Assembly: GCA_022376925.1 (NCBI GenBank)
Contig: JAIOJX010000025.1
Location: 187,425,801-187,489,800 of the forward strand
DNA length: 64,000 nt
From: Tragulus kanchil
Lineage: Eukaryota > Chordata > Mammalia > Artiodactyla > Tragulidae
Direction: 5' to 3'
The notes under the pieces are model-generated. The model was given only the letters and a program-made list of their open reading frames with translations. It ran no database searches and was not told the origin of the DNA. Numbering within the stretch: position 1 is the stretch's first letter; the number at the start of each line of letters is the position of its first letter. The position numbers were made by a program, and so were the translations under genes. Below are positions 21,937 through 33,000 of this stretch, in pieces.

Positions 21937-24120
21937 CAGAAACTTCATGCTGTGGGATACCTTCTTTGGTATTACTGTTCTCTAGTTGTGGGTCACCCAC
22001 CTGGTAAGGATGGGATTTGACTGGACCATGACTGTGCCCCTCCTCCCATCTCACTGTGGTCTCCTCCTCTCTGGATGGGGTCTTTCTGTGGGCTCCGCTG
22101 TCCTCCTGCAGACAGCTGTCGAGCAGCTACCTGCAGTTTCGGTGTTCTCACAGGAGATGAGTGCACCTCCTTCCGCAATGCCACTTTCAGCCAGAAGCCA
22201 TTTGTTGTTTTCAGAAAGATATCAAACTTTGTTAATCTTCTCCAAGAAACACCTTCTGCTGTGCTTTCTTTTCTCTGTTGTTTTCCAGTCTCGGTTTCAT
22301 TTATCTCTGCTTCATTCTATTGCTCTCCTTCTGCTAGCCTTTGGGTTGTTTGTTCTTTAGTATTGTAAGGTATACAGTTACGTTATTGATGTGATCTTCC
22401 AGTGTGGAAATTCACAGCTATGAGTAGCACTCTGAGCAGGTCAAGAAGCAACAGAGAACTGCACATGGAACAAAAGACTGGTTCAAAATTGGGAAAGGAG
22501 GACGTCAAGGTCAAGGCTGTATCTGGTCACCAAAGCTTGCTTATTTAACATATATGCAGAGCACATCATGCAAAACACCAGACTAGATGACTCACAATCT
22601 GAAATCAAGGTTTCTGGGAGAAATGTCAATAACCTCAGATACACAGATGACACCACTTTAATGGCAGAAAGCCAAGGAGCCTCTTGACAAAGTTAACAGA
22701 GGAGTGACAAAGCTGGCTTGAAACGCAACATTAAAAAAACTGGGGGAGAGGACAGGAATGGGGTTTCTGAGGTTTTGGTTTATATCATTTCTTGTTGCAG
22801 TTGGTTGTTTCATGAGCATTTGCTTTATGTTAATTCAGTTAACTGTACTTTTTTTATTATTATTCTTTATTTTAATGATTTTACAGAGTTCTGCTGTTCA
22901 CCAACATGTATGTTCTCAGATCATTCATATGCATATCCCTGGACCCTCCACCCACCCAGTTTCCCACCCACCTCCAGACCATCGCCCCAAGTGATTGTAG
23001 GTACTCCTTGGACAATGACAATAGCTCCACCCACCAGTTTCCCACCCATCAGAAACTTCATGCTGTGGGATACCTTCTTTGGTATTACTGTTCTCTAGTT
23101 GTGGGTCACCCACCTGGTAAGGATGGGATTTGACTGGACCATGACTGTGCCCTCCTCCCATCTCACTGTGGTCTCCTCCTCTCTGGATGGGGTCTTTCTG
23201 TGGGCTCCGCTGTCCTCCTGCAGACAGCTGTCGAGCAGCTACCTGCAGTTTCGGTGTTCTCACAGGAGATGAGTGCACCTCCTTCCGCAATGCCACTTTC
23301 AGCCAGAAGCCATTTGTTGTTTTCAGAAAGATATCAAACTTTGTTAATCTTCTCCAAGAAACACCTTCTGCTGTGCTTTCTTTTCTCTGTTGTTTTCCAG
23401 TCTCGGTTTCATTTATCTCTGCTTCATTCTATTGCTCTCCTTCTGCTAGCCTTTGGGTTGTTTGTTCTTTAGTATTGTAAGGTATACAGTTACGTTATTG
23501 ATGTGATCTTCCAGTGTGGAAATTCACAGCTATGAGTAGCACTCTGAGCAGGTCAAGAAGCAACAGAGAACTGCACATGGAACAAAAGACTGGTTCAAAA
23601 TTGGGAAAGGAGGACGTCAAGGTCAAGGCTGTATCTGGTCACCAAAGCTTGCTTATTTAACATATATGCAGAGCACATCATGCAAAACACCAGACTAGAT
23701 GACTCACAATCTGAAATCAAGGTTTCTGGGAGAAATGTCAATAACCTCAGATACACAGATGACACCACTTTAATGGCAGAAAGCCAAGGAGCCTCTTGAC
23801 AAAGTTAACAGAGGAGTGACAAAGCTGGCTTGAAACGCAACATTAAAAAAACTGGGGGAGAGGACAGGAATGGGGTTTCTGAGGTTTTGGTTTATATCAT
23901 TTCTTGTTGCAGTTGGTTGTTTCATGAGCATTTGCTTTATGTTAATTCAGTTAACTGTACTTTTTTTATTATTATTCTTTATTTTAATGATTTTACAGAG
24001 TTCTGCTGTTCACCAACATGTATGTTCTCAGATCATTCATATGCATATCCCTGGACCCTCCACCCACCCAGTTTCCCACCCACCTCCAGACCATCGCCCC
24101 AAGTGATTGTAGGTACTCCT
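21937..24120. repeat. Tandem duplication 9 (copies 21937-23008 and 23050-24120)
   Basis: Offset 1112-1113. It contains the BovB fragment. The 41 nt between the copies (23009-23049) repeat short phrases from both sides, as if two contig ends were stitched. Confidence 0.95.
22425..22745 (+). mobile_element. BovB (RTE) LINE fragment, sense
   Basis: Reverse transcriptase region of BovB: GAACTGCACATGGAACAAAAG, CTTATTTAACATATATGCAGAG, and CTCAGATACACAGATGACAC, which encodes the Y-x-D-D type motif (here YTDDTT). Frameshifted. It places the genome in the ruminants. A duplicate lies at 23537-23857. Confidence 0.88.
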
Positions 24121-24141
24121 ATTCCGTTAGCACAATGACAA

Positions 24142-24860
24142 TAGCTATTTTTCCACACGTGACACTATAGGTTTCCATGTTACTGTCTCCATGCCTCCCC
24201 CTCCCTATTTCTTCCCCACAATGTCCCCATGTCTATGCTGTTTTTCCATGAGTTCACTGCGTGTTATCAAGACCGGCCTACTAGATTCCATGTATGTGTT
24301 AGTATGCTGTATTTGTCTTTCTTTTTGACTTACTTCACTTTTTATGATAGGTTCTAGAGCCAGCCACCTCATTAGGACTGAGTCTTCTGCATTTCTTTTA
24401 ACAGCTGAGTAGTATTCCATTGTATATATGGACCAGAGCTTCTGGATCCATTCATTCGTCGATGGACATCTAGGTTGCTTCCATGTTCTGGCTATTGTAT
24501 AGAGAGCTGCAATGAACACTGGGGTACAGGTGCCTCTTTCAGTTTTGATTTCATCAGGATATAGGCCTAATAGTGGGATTGCTGGGTCATAGGGTGCTTC
24601 TAGTTTTAGTTTTTTAAGGAATCTCCATATTGTCATCCATAGAGGTTCTATCAGTTTACAGTCCCACCAGCAATGCAAGAGGGTTCCCTTTTCTCCGCAC
24701 CCTCTCCAGTATTTGTCTGTCGATTTTTTGAAGATGGCCACTCTGACGGGTATGAGGTGGTATCTCATTGTGGTTTTAATTTGCATTTCTCTAATGATAA
24801 GCGAGGTTGAGCATCGTTTCATGTGCTTTTGGGCCATCTGTATGTCCTCTTTGGAGAGGC
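24142..24860 (-). mobile_element. L1 ORF2 C-terminal end, open for 210 codons
   Basis: Minus strand, 24837-24205: an uninterrupted frame with the L1 ORF2p C-terminal signatures [33 protein letters not shown] and [15 protein letters not shown], ending at a normal stop. The element is 5' truncated; the upstream methionine is internal. The absence of stops suggests a young insertion, but no functional protein can be made from it. Confidence 0.88.
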
Positions 24861-24906
24861 AGTTAACTGTACTTCTGAAGTAATTCAGCGAAGTATGCTT
24901 TTTAAA

Positions 24907-25440
24907 TATTTCATCTTTGGCTGCTCTGGGTCTTTGTTGCTGTGCATGGACTTTCTCTAGCTGTGGTGGTGTGTGGGCTTCTCACTGGAGTGTTTTTCTT
25001 GTGGGGCAGACTCTAGAGCGCAGGCTCAGTAGCTGTGGCCCACAGGCTTTGCTGCTCCACAGCGTATGGAATCTCCCCAGACCAGGGATCAAACCTATGT
25101 CCCCTGTATTGGTAGGCAGATTCTTTTTTCTTGGCCTTTTTTTAAAAAACTGGTCCTTCATTTATTTATTTTCATCCACCTTAATTCTTTGGCCTGTGTG
25201 GGCCTCCCATCGCAGCGGCCTCCCCCACCGCCAAGCACTGGCTCTGGGTGCATGTGCTCCAGAGTGCCAGCTTACAACTGGACACACCCATCCAGCCACT
25301 TTGCAGCACGTGTGATCTTCCTGTGCCAGGGATCGAACTGGTGCCCCTTGCACTGCAAGGCAGGCTCATTACCCACTGGACCACCAGGGAAGCCATGGTG
25401 GGCAGATTCTTAACCACTCGAGTACCAGGGAAGGGTGAGG
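24907..25440 (-). mobile_element. CHR-2-type SINE, antisense, split by a younger SINE
   Basis: The older element occupies 24907-25125 and 25412-25440 and ends ACTCGAGTACCAGGGAAG. The younger SINE lies between. Confidence 0.75.
25126..25400 (-). mobile_element. Lineage-specific SINE nested in CHR-2, with TSD
   Basis: Reverse orientation, full length. The 11-nt duplicates GGCAGATTCTT are at 25115-25125 and 25401-25411, and come from the interior of the older SINE, so the order of insertion is clear. Confidence 0.87.
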
Positions 25441-25459
25441 CATGCCTTTTTAGTATGCT

Positions 25460-25955
25460 TTATTTCACAGTATAAAAGGTAGTTAAATACAGTAGCCTTG
25501 AACTGGTAACAACCTTAAACACCTCATAAAAGGCAAGAGTGAATAACTTCTGGAGGAACTCACCTTCAATCTAAGCCTCAAAGGACTTTCAGATAGTGTA
25601 CCAAGTTACACAGGCTCGATGTGAGGGAGAAAGTTCAGAAAACATACAGAGAAGGCTGTCGTCATTAGAGCCAGCAATAATAAAAGGCCTCAGAATTAGA
25701 TCCACAAAAACTCTGGGTACTGGAATTAACACAAAAGAATGCATTAACTGGCAAATCTCTTACCAAAACTTTTCAAAAATAAAATGGAAAGCATAAATTA
25801 GTATTAATGATTTTAAAAGGTGCTAGAGACTGACTAGCTTACAAGAGAATATTCTGAACTTAATACTAAAATCTTGTCATGAGATGAAACACAAAGTTCC
25901 TAGACACCTGCAACAGACTTTACACATGAATAATTCCCAAACATTAAAAAGGGCA
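25460..25955. other. AT-rich intergenic DNA
   Basis: No gene signal. The composition resembles an old L1 remnant, but I cannot assign it. Confidence 0.4.
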
Positions 25956-25956
25956 G

Positions 25957-26243
25957 GGGAGCTTCCCCCGTGGCTCAGTGGTAAAGAATCTGCCTGCAAT
26001 GTGGGAGACATGGGTTTGCTGGGAAGATCCTATGTGCCAAGGAGCACCAAAGCCCAGGCACAGCTATAGAGCCAGTGCTCTAGAGCCCAGACCCACAACT
26101 TCTCCACGAGAAGAAACTGTAACGAGAAGCTTGAGCATCAAAACTGGAGGTAGCCCCCGCTCGCCACAAGGGGAGAAAAGCCAGCACAGCAATGAAGACC
26201 CAGCCCCACCAAAATAAGTGAATAATATTAAAAAAAAAAAAAA
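25957..26243 (+). mobile_element. CHR-2/Bov-tA-type SINE
   Basis: GCTTCCCCCGTGGCTCAGTG head, diverged body, AATAAGTGAATAATATTAAAA tail. A small part of the head around the B box is deleted. Confidence 0.75.
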
Positions 26244-26246
26244 AAT

Positions 26247-26372
26247 TGGGTCTTTCCTGGTGATCCAGTGGTTAAGACTCCATGCTCCCAATGCAGGTTT
26301 GAAACCTAGTTAGGGAACTAGATCCCACACATTGCAACTAAGACCCGGCACAGCCAAAAAATAAAATCTGCA
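26247..26372 (+). mobile_element. CHR-1-type SINE
   Basis: Short element: GGTGATCCAGTGGTTAAGAC head, GGGAACTAGATCCCACA middle and CAGCCAAAAAATAAAAT tail, placed head-to-tail after the previous SINE. Confidence 0.78.
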
Positions 26373-26379
26373 CTTAATA

Positions 26380-26700
26380 AATATGCCAGTGTAACTCAAG
26401 AACATGGATTTTTAAAAAACCCTAAACCAAATGTTGGCAAAGCAAAGAAACATGTAAGTGAAAATATCATGAACAAAGTGGATTACCCAAGAAATGCAAA
26501 GCTGGTGTACAATGAGAAAAATCAATGTGATACATGACATTAACTAACCTCAAGGGAGAAATCCTATTTCCCAGCAGAGGCAGAAAAAGAACCAGTAAGG
26601 TCACACATCCACTGTGACAGAACAGAAATAAGACAAACTCTACCTCATGGTTGGAAAAGGAACCTTCCTTACTTGTTACTTACAAGTTCAGAAAGAAAAA
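26380..26700 (+). mobile_element. Ancient L1 ORF2 remnant
   Basis: Weak similarity to the L1 RT region (GTGGATTACCCAAGAAATGCAAAGCTGGT). Strongly decayed. Confidence 0.5.
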
Positions 26701-26819
26701 GTTAGTTCCAAGAATTCAGAAGAACATGTCAGTGTAGGTGATATGGTTGTGAATGTAGAGAATTTGATTGAATTCCAGATCCTTAGTAAAATGAGGCTTT
26801 TTAAAAACACCATTTAAGT

Positions 26820-27930
26820 TTCAGATATTAAACACAGCAACGAGCCCTCTGGGAGCCTCTCTGGGAGCCTCTGCGGGCACTCTCACGGCTGTTCCTCTCC
26901 TCCCTGGGCTTGCCAACCAGGGAGGCCTCCAGGCCCCTGGCTTTAGGGCCACTGCTGGGTTGGTGGGGGCACCCAGGAAGTGTGGTCAGTCACACCCCCG
27001 GCTTGGGAGGTCTGTACCTCAGGAAGGCACTGGGCCTGGGCTCTGCACTCAGGAGCCACTCCCCTTCACTTCACAGAGACACGTCTCAGACCTGAGGGAG
27101 CGCAGCTGTGCGTCCCCCCTTCCTGTTCTCTTGGATTCCTGCACTTCGCTATTGTCAGATTTATTCTCCCCCGCCTTGGGAAACTCCCTCAGTGAAGGTA
27201 CACAGTTGAAGGACTGCAACGAGGCCAGGTTTCTCAGTACCCGCCAAAGGCAGGGGTAGCACCAGGCGCGTGGCAAATGGGAACAAGCACTTGAGTGTAC
27301 TTGTGTCTCTGGAGGCCTCCAGAGAAGGCAGGCCTCTGACGTCAGCACTGTCACGTGCCCCTGAGCCCCAGGCACCCAACATCTAACCCCGCTCTCCCTC
27401 TGGGGCCACCAGATTGGAACGGAGAGGGGCACCGGCGAAGGCCAGCTCTGCATCCCTTCCTTTCTGGGGACCCCAAGCCCGTCCTGTTGTCTTTCCAGGT
27501 TCCCCAACACAGGTGGCCTGGGGCACTAACAGACACACCATGCCCTCTTGGGTCCCCATGTCCACATGGAGGGCAATTGTTTAACGTGGCTGGGGCGGGT
27601 GGCGCCCTGCACGACCAGAACCGTCCACACGGCCCAGGGCTCCGTCCTGAGCTGGCATGGGCCAGACCGAGCAGACAGCCCACAGCCAACCTCGCTTCCT
27701 AGGGGCAGAAGTTAAGAGTCTACTTGATTAGGGATTCCAGGGCCTGGACTCACAGTTCTGCTCCAAAAGCGACCTCTTACCTGATGGTTTCGGGGTCGGC
27801 AGATGACCACCCATCTTAGCCACACATGTGCTATAATACGCAAAGCTGGAGGCAGACAGGAATCCTGTGACTCAGGCAAGGGTGCGGGGAGAGAGTTAAA
27901 TCAATCCCAGTGAGCAAAGGAATGCACGAA
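26820..27930. other. Unique intergenic DNA between RNF4 and FAM193A
   Basis: GC-richer, repeat-poor sequence just beyond the RNF4 polyadenylation signal. Open frames occur on both strands, but none has splice context or a protein I recognise. It could hold a downstream regulatory element; nothing specific is seen. Confidence 0.5.
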
Positions 27931-27934
27931 AATC

Positions 27935-29930
27935 ACCCAGCTCAAATTAATGGTTTATTTGCACCTGTAACACTAGCAGAGGCGTCCAAAACAGACTGAC
28001 ATACATGAATATAGCTTAAATGTAACAAAGAAGAGCTGAACTATGTACACTGAGGGAAGGAAAGGGACTTCTTCATATCAACCTTTTTCTATTTTGCAAT
28101 TTCTGAAGAGTAGAAACTAAACATTTCCCCAGTTTAATTTAGTATGAAGAAACATGACCTTCTGACTATTCTTCCTTAAGGACAACCTCTCAGAGGTCCT
28201 GGCCGTATGACTGTCTGGCTCCTGAAGCCTGGGTATTGTCAGGATGTTAAAAAAAAGGTATTCCATGAAGCCCAGAAGAAATGTCATGGCCATGTGTCTA
28301 CTTGAAGGGCAGACACTGCCCATCATGTGGACGAGAACTGATGTTCTGCCCTCCTTGACGCCAAGGAGAAAACTGTGTTCTCATCAAACCAACTGGAAGT
28401 GAGCCAAACAGCTGAAAAGTCAAAATGAATTTTCCTTTCACACAGAGACTCCTTCAGCCCCGTTTAAAGTGAATTCTGTGCTGACTCCCTGCACCTCCAG
28501 AAGGACAAACTGAAGGTCAGTTATTGCTAGCAACACCAGAGGAGGCCCCTTCCACCCTGAAGATGTTTCACACGGAAGGTTGTTGGTTTAGCCTGGAGCC
28601 CTCTGAGGAAGGACGGGTGCGGAGGTGAAGGCGGCAGGCTCTGCAGGGCCTCTGACCTGGGAGCCACCCCCGGCCGCCTCCCTGAGGAGCAGGGAGTGGA
28701 GCTCCCTTCCTCACACGTGGAGCTGATCAGAAGGGTGTTATCTGAACCCCTGGGGAGGAGAGGCCACTGTACTCTGCCACCAAAATCTAAGGAGCAATCA
28801 AAGGGTCAAGCCCCAGTGGCCAGAAGAGCAGCTTCTGAAATGAGTCAGTGGAGGGGTGGTGGAGCCCAGTGGGAGTCTGGAGAGCCCAGCTGTGAACTGC
28901 AGGGTGGCTGTGACCTGGCAACAGCAGGGCATGGGCGGCTAATAAGGCCACGATTACTGCCACCACCGCCGGGGTCTATGCTTGAGTAGACGGCAGGCAG
29001 CGGGCACTGAGAACCAGAGGGCGTGTGGTAAACACAGGGTGGATTTTATCAGAAAAGAGAGGACACCCGACCACGGGCCTGCCCCCCGTGACTCCAATGC
29101 CAGGTGAGCTCTGGTGCGGGTACAGTTCCTGAGAACAGGTGGTAAGCAGGACGGAGCGACACAGGCACTGCTCCCTGGGCGACCCGAGGCCTCCGGAGGA
29201 CACAAGAGTGCTACATCTCCTGGGCTGCTGGAAAGGAGGCCATGGGCTGGGCACGGGCTTTATTGCACATTTCGTTCTCAGGACCTGGGGAATGCCCTGC
29301 AGAGCTCGTAGGAGATGCAGGGACCTCTGGCGCCAATGCAGGGGGGGTCACGGCTGACCTTTGAATCTCGAGGGATGAAAACCAAAGTCCAGTGGCTGGT
29401 CCTTCTGGGGCCACGCTTGCACCTGGGATCCTTAGGCCAGATGGATCACGTCTGGCTTGTCACTGTGGTGGGCAGATGCCTGGGACGAGGTAGCGCGCCC
29501 AGGAGAGCTGGGCGAACCTGCGTGCTCTCTGACCAGGGCCAGCCCTGCACAGCACTGCTAGGAGGAAGCTGGGGCAAACTCTCCAAATGGGGCAAACTTC
29601 TTGGCAAATGTGCAGGTTCCGAAAGTCTAGAACCATAGTTCTTATTTCCAATGTGCCTGACTCCCTCTCTCATAGTTTGAAACCAGACTACGCAGAGGAG
29701 ATGTCACCCGGCTGGGAGGGCCCTGGCTCCAGCTCATAGCATCCAGCTAGAGGTCACAAAAGGATCTAAGACAGGGTTGGAAACAGAAGAGCAGTTAACA
29801 TATCTGACGTTGATTCGGAAATAGTCTTTTTGAACTCAAGAAACCGGAGGCAGATAAGCCACATAAGGCTGCACAGAGAACTCAACCAGGCTCTGTGTCC
29901 ACTCGTCTCTCCTGAGCAACCCTCAGCACT
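27935..29930 (-). other. RNF4: RNF4 3' untranslated region
   Basis: The stretch between the RNF4 stop codon and the AATAAA signal at 27959-27954 is free of interspersed repeats that I recognise, unlike the flanking intergenic DNA, and has no spliced coding signal. Its length, about 2 kb, suits the gene. The exact cleavage site is inferred to be 10-30 nt beyond the signal. Confidence 0.65.
27954..27959 (-). terminator. Polyadenylation signal AATAAA, probably RNF4
   Basis: Canonical AATAAA on the minus strand about 1.97 kb after the RNF4 stop, at the point where unique sequence gives way to intergenic DNA. It is the best candidate for the gene's main poly(A) site; no other evidence is available. 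Confidence 0.55.
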
Positions 29931-30080
29931 TCATATATAAATGGGGTGGTACCGTTTGTGGTTCATCTTTTTCCTGCAAGTTGGGCAAGTGTTAGCATTC
30001 TTCAGAGAATCCCGGAGGCACTGGCTACAGAAGACGTGGCCACACTCTGTAGAAACAATGAGACGCCCGTTCTGCACAAT
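29931..30080 (-). CDS. RNF4: RNF4 last coding exon (rest of RING, C-terminus)
   Basis: The coding part of the last exon is 150 nt after acceptor gttttctag and ends in TGA. It encodes residues 143-191, including STECGHVFCSQCL and NTCPTCRKK, which give six of the eight RING zinc ligands, then the conserved C-terminal HKRYHPIYI that takes part in RING dimerisation and E2 contact in this family. The only clear change from human is K-M-N in place of K-I-N before HKRY. Confidence 0.97.
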   Translation of the reverse strand: MVQNGRLIVSTECGHVFCSQCLRDSLKNANTCPTCRKKMNHKRYHPIYI

Positions 30081-33000
30081 CTAGAAAACACAGAGGGACA
30101 GCCTTCACGTCAGTTCCTGTACCAGAGCAGCTGGCGGCCCGAGCCCAACCCGCCTGTTCCAAAGACGACAAATGAGAGGGGAGGGACGGGGCTGCAGCAG
30201 GAAAGCAAGGTGTCTGGAGCACTGAGGATGCCGCTCTGTGGCTCAGGTAGACATGAGCGAGGGTCTCTGGAGCCGAAAGCAGAGGCAGGAGCCTGCCTTG
30301 GGCAGCAATAGTCCAAGTCTGGGAAGCCCTGGACACAGAAAACACAAGTGGCTTCTGCAAAGGCCAGGCAGTGACAACACAGGATGGGTGCACTTGCACA
30401 GGGCAGTGCAGGGAACAAAGGGGTCAGAGTTCAAAACAGTGGGGCCCAAAGAGACGGCACCTCCTCCCTTCACAGATGTATGCCAAGCCACGTGCCAGCC
30501 CCAGTGTGGCTGTAAGACAGAGGCGTCAAATCCCACCCCTGGGAAGCGCCCATCTCATCCCCTTACTGAAGCAGCCTGAGGCCAGGACCAGGGAAGACAC
30601 TGAGCCTGCTTACCTCCGCGTACCCGTCCATGCAGATGGGGCAGCTGATCGTGCCCGAAGGTCTGGAAGCACAGAGCTCATGTCAGGGACGCTAGCCAAG
30701 CGGTCACTTCCTAACTCTACGTGGATCCGCCTAAGCAGCCCATCCTCCGCCACCACCGTGAGCCTACTGCAGCCTGCCAGAGTCCAGGCACTGGCGGGGC
30801 GGGGTCCCTCAGAAAAAGGGGAGCAGAAGGAGGAGAGAAGGTGCAGAGAACAGGAGTCACCCCTCTATGCTCCCAGAGCCCACAGCCTCACTGTCGGGGG
30901 CAGAGGCTGGCCCCGCACCCTCTTCCTTCGAGCATTCTTGCTGCAGGAGACGGAGTGCTGGGGTTCACCTCCAACCTGGAGCTGCTCACACCCGCTTGGT
31001 CAGGTCAGTGGGAACAGCTGCTCCCAGCCTGGAATCCGCCTGCCACCCCAGATGCTTTAGCAACCCCTTCCTGAGCCCAGGGAGCAAAGCATTTACGGAG
31101 CGGGGTCAGGACTTCCAACACCCCGCCTCCATCCCAACCTCTCCACTGAAACATGGAGGGAGAAGGGGTCTTCACTCTGGGACAAGGGCCCATATGTCCA
31201 GAGGCTTCCTGGCAGAGAGCCTGTCCCCAGCACGGCGGCAGCAGAGCAGGAGGCCCTGGTACCTGAGTCCTGCCGCTGCCTCTTCCCTGGCGGTCCTGGG
31301 GGCACGGGTGGTCATGTACACATCTCTGTCCCGGGCCAGCTCCTCCTCGTCACTGCTCACCACACAGCTATCCCCATGGTCCTGACGCAGCCGCCTGCCA
31401 TTCCTCCTCGGCCGCCTCCTTTCTAAGGTGCGAATCCACATTCAGGGCAGAGCCTCCCAGCCCACCACCCTCACAACCTGCCCTTGTGTTTTCCCAGAAG
31501 CCCCCAATCCTGCTGAAAGCAGATGCCAGGGTGCAGTTTTCCTTGCAGGCAGGGCTGCCCCCAGACTGCCCAGAGACTGGGTGGGCTTGCAGCACTGCCC
31601 TCAGCCATGTCATCTCTCTGCCCAAACCCAAGGAAGAAGAAACCACTCACCTTCAACGATCTTGGAAAAAGAAGAAAAACAAAAGAGAAAGACACAGTTA
31701 ATTTGACATAAAACATTCTGCACACTTAAACTCTTAATCAATCTGAAGCATCTGTTTCAAAGGCGGAATCCGCAAGTGAGCACAAAGGCCTCGAGCAGCT
31801 GAGCCTGGCGCCCTGGGAACCACATGACCCGGGCAAGTCACTTACCCTCTGGGAGTTGCCCACAGCCTCTCCTGAAACAGAGGCTCCAGTGCCACAGTCC
31901 CACCCCGTCACGAGGGCCAAACAAGACCACACTGATGCCAAGGGCACCAGGGGCCTGAGGCCCACCACCAGCCCCCAGGTCTTGCCTGTCCTTCCTCCAC
32001 ACAGACGACTGCCAGAGACAGGGCTTTACTGGGACCATCAGGGTAGGCTGGGCGGGGACCCTGAGAACAGTACCCACCAAGCGACTCGACCCAACCCTGT
32101 GCTCGAGGTGGACAGAAACAGACAAGAGAGGACCTGAGGAGTCCAGGGTCCAACGGCGGGCACTTCTGCTTCATCGTGCCTCGCAGATATGGTGCCTCTT
32201 ACGGGTGAAAAGTACGCAGCCCTGGGTCCAGTGAGCCCACTGCTACCACTGCCCCCACAGCATTTGCCCACTTCATGTCTGTATCATCTTTCAACAGGTC
32301 TCACGATATTTCAGTTTTTTCATCATGACTGTATTTGTCCTGACACTCATCAGTGATTCCCGACGTTACTACTTCTGGGGGCACCAGGACCCTCACCAAT
32401 CAATCCAAGATGATGGGCCCATAAAAGCTAGGCCTCCTGCGCCAGTGAACCAGGCTGTGAACGCAAAGGAACCGTTCTTGATGAAAATGAAAAGTGCTCC
32501 TCCAGTGAAAGCACAGCAGTAAGAAAGCGAGTGGCCTTACGGCCGACGTGGAGGAAGCCTGAGTGGTTTGCATAGAAGATCCAACCAGCCACGGCATTCC
32601 CATAAACCAGAGCGAGGCCCCAGCACTCTTCAGTCCTGTGAGAACAGAGAGAGGCAAGGAAGCTGCAGGAGGAAAGCATGAAGCTGGTAGGGGTTGGTTC
32701 AAGAGGTCGAAGGAAAGAAGCCGTCTCCTTAACACCACAGTGCAGAGGTGAAGCCGCGAGTGCTGAGGCAGAAGCTGCAGCGAGTTACCCGAGATCCAGC
32801 CAAGCCCACTGAGGATGGCGCCTGCTCTGAACAACAGATCTTCACGCAGACAAAGCCCTCTACTGAAAGAAGATGCCGACTAGGATTTTCACAGCTAGAG
32901 GAGACGCCAATGCCTGGCTTCCATGCATCAAAGGACAGGCTGACTCCCTTGTGAGGGGATAAACTAGCCAGTAACTCTAACTTGAAGTCAATGGTTGTTT

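Larger units (their letters stand above)
19979..22195. repeat. Tandem duplication 8 (copies 19979-21093 and 21099-22195)
   Basis: Offset 1120 before and 1102 after the (TA)n tracts, which differ in length between the copies. It contains reversed Bov-A2 pieces. The end overlaps duplication 9, so about 250 nt occurs three times. Confidence 0.95.

Noticed and set aside
26900..27700. Overlapping open frames of 100-150 codons beyond the RNF4 3' end
   Set aside because: Both strands are open in the same interval, no splice sites or recognisable domains are present, and composition explains them.
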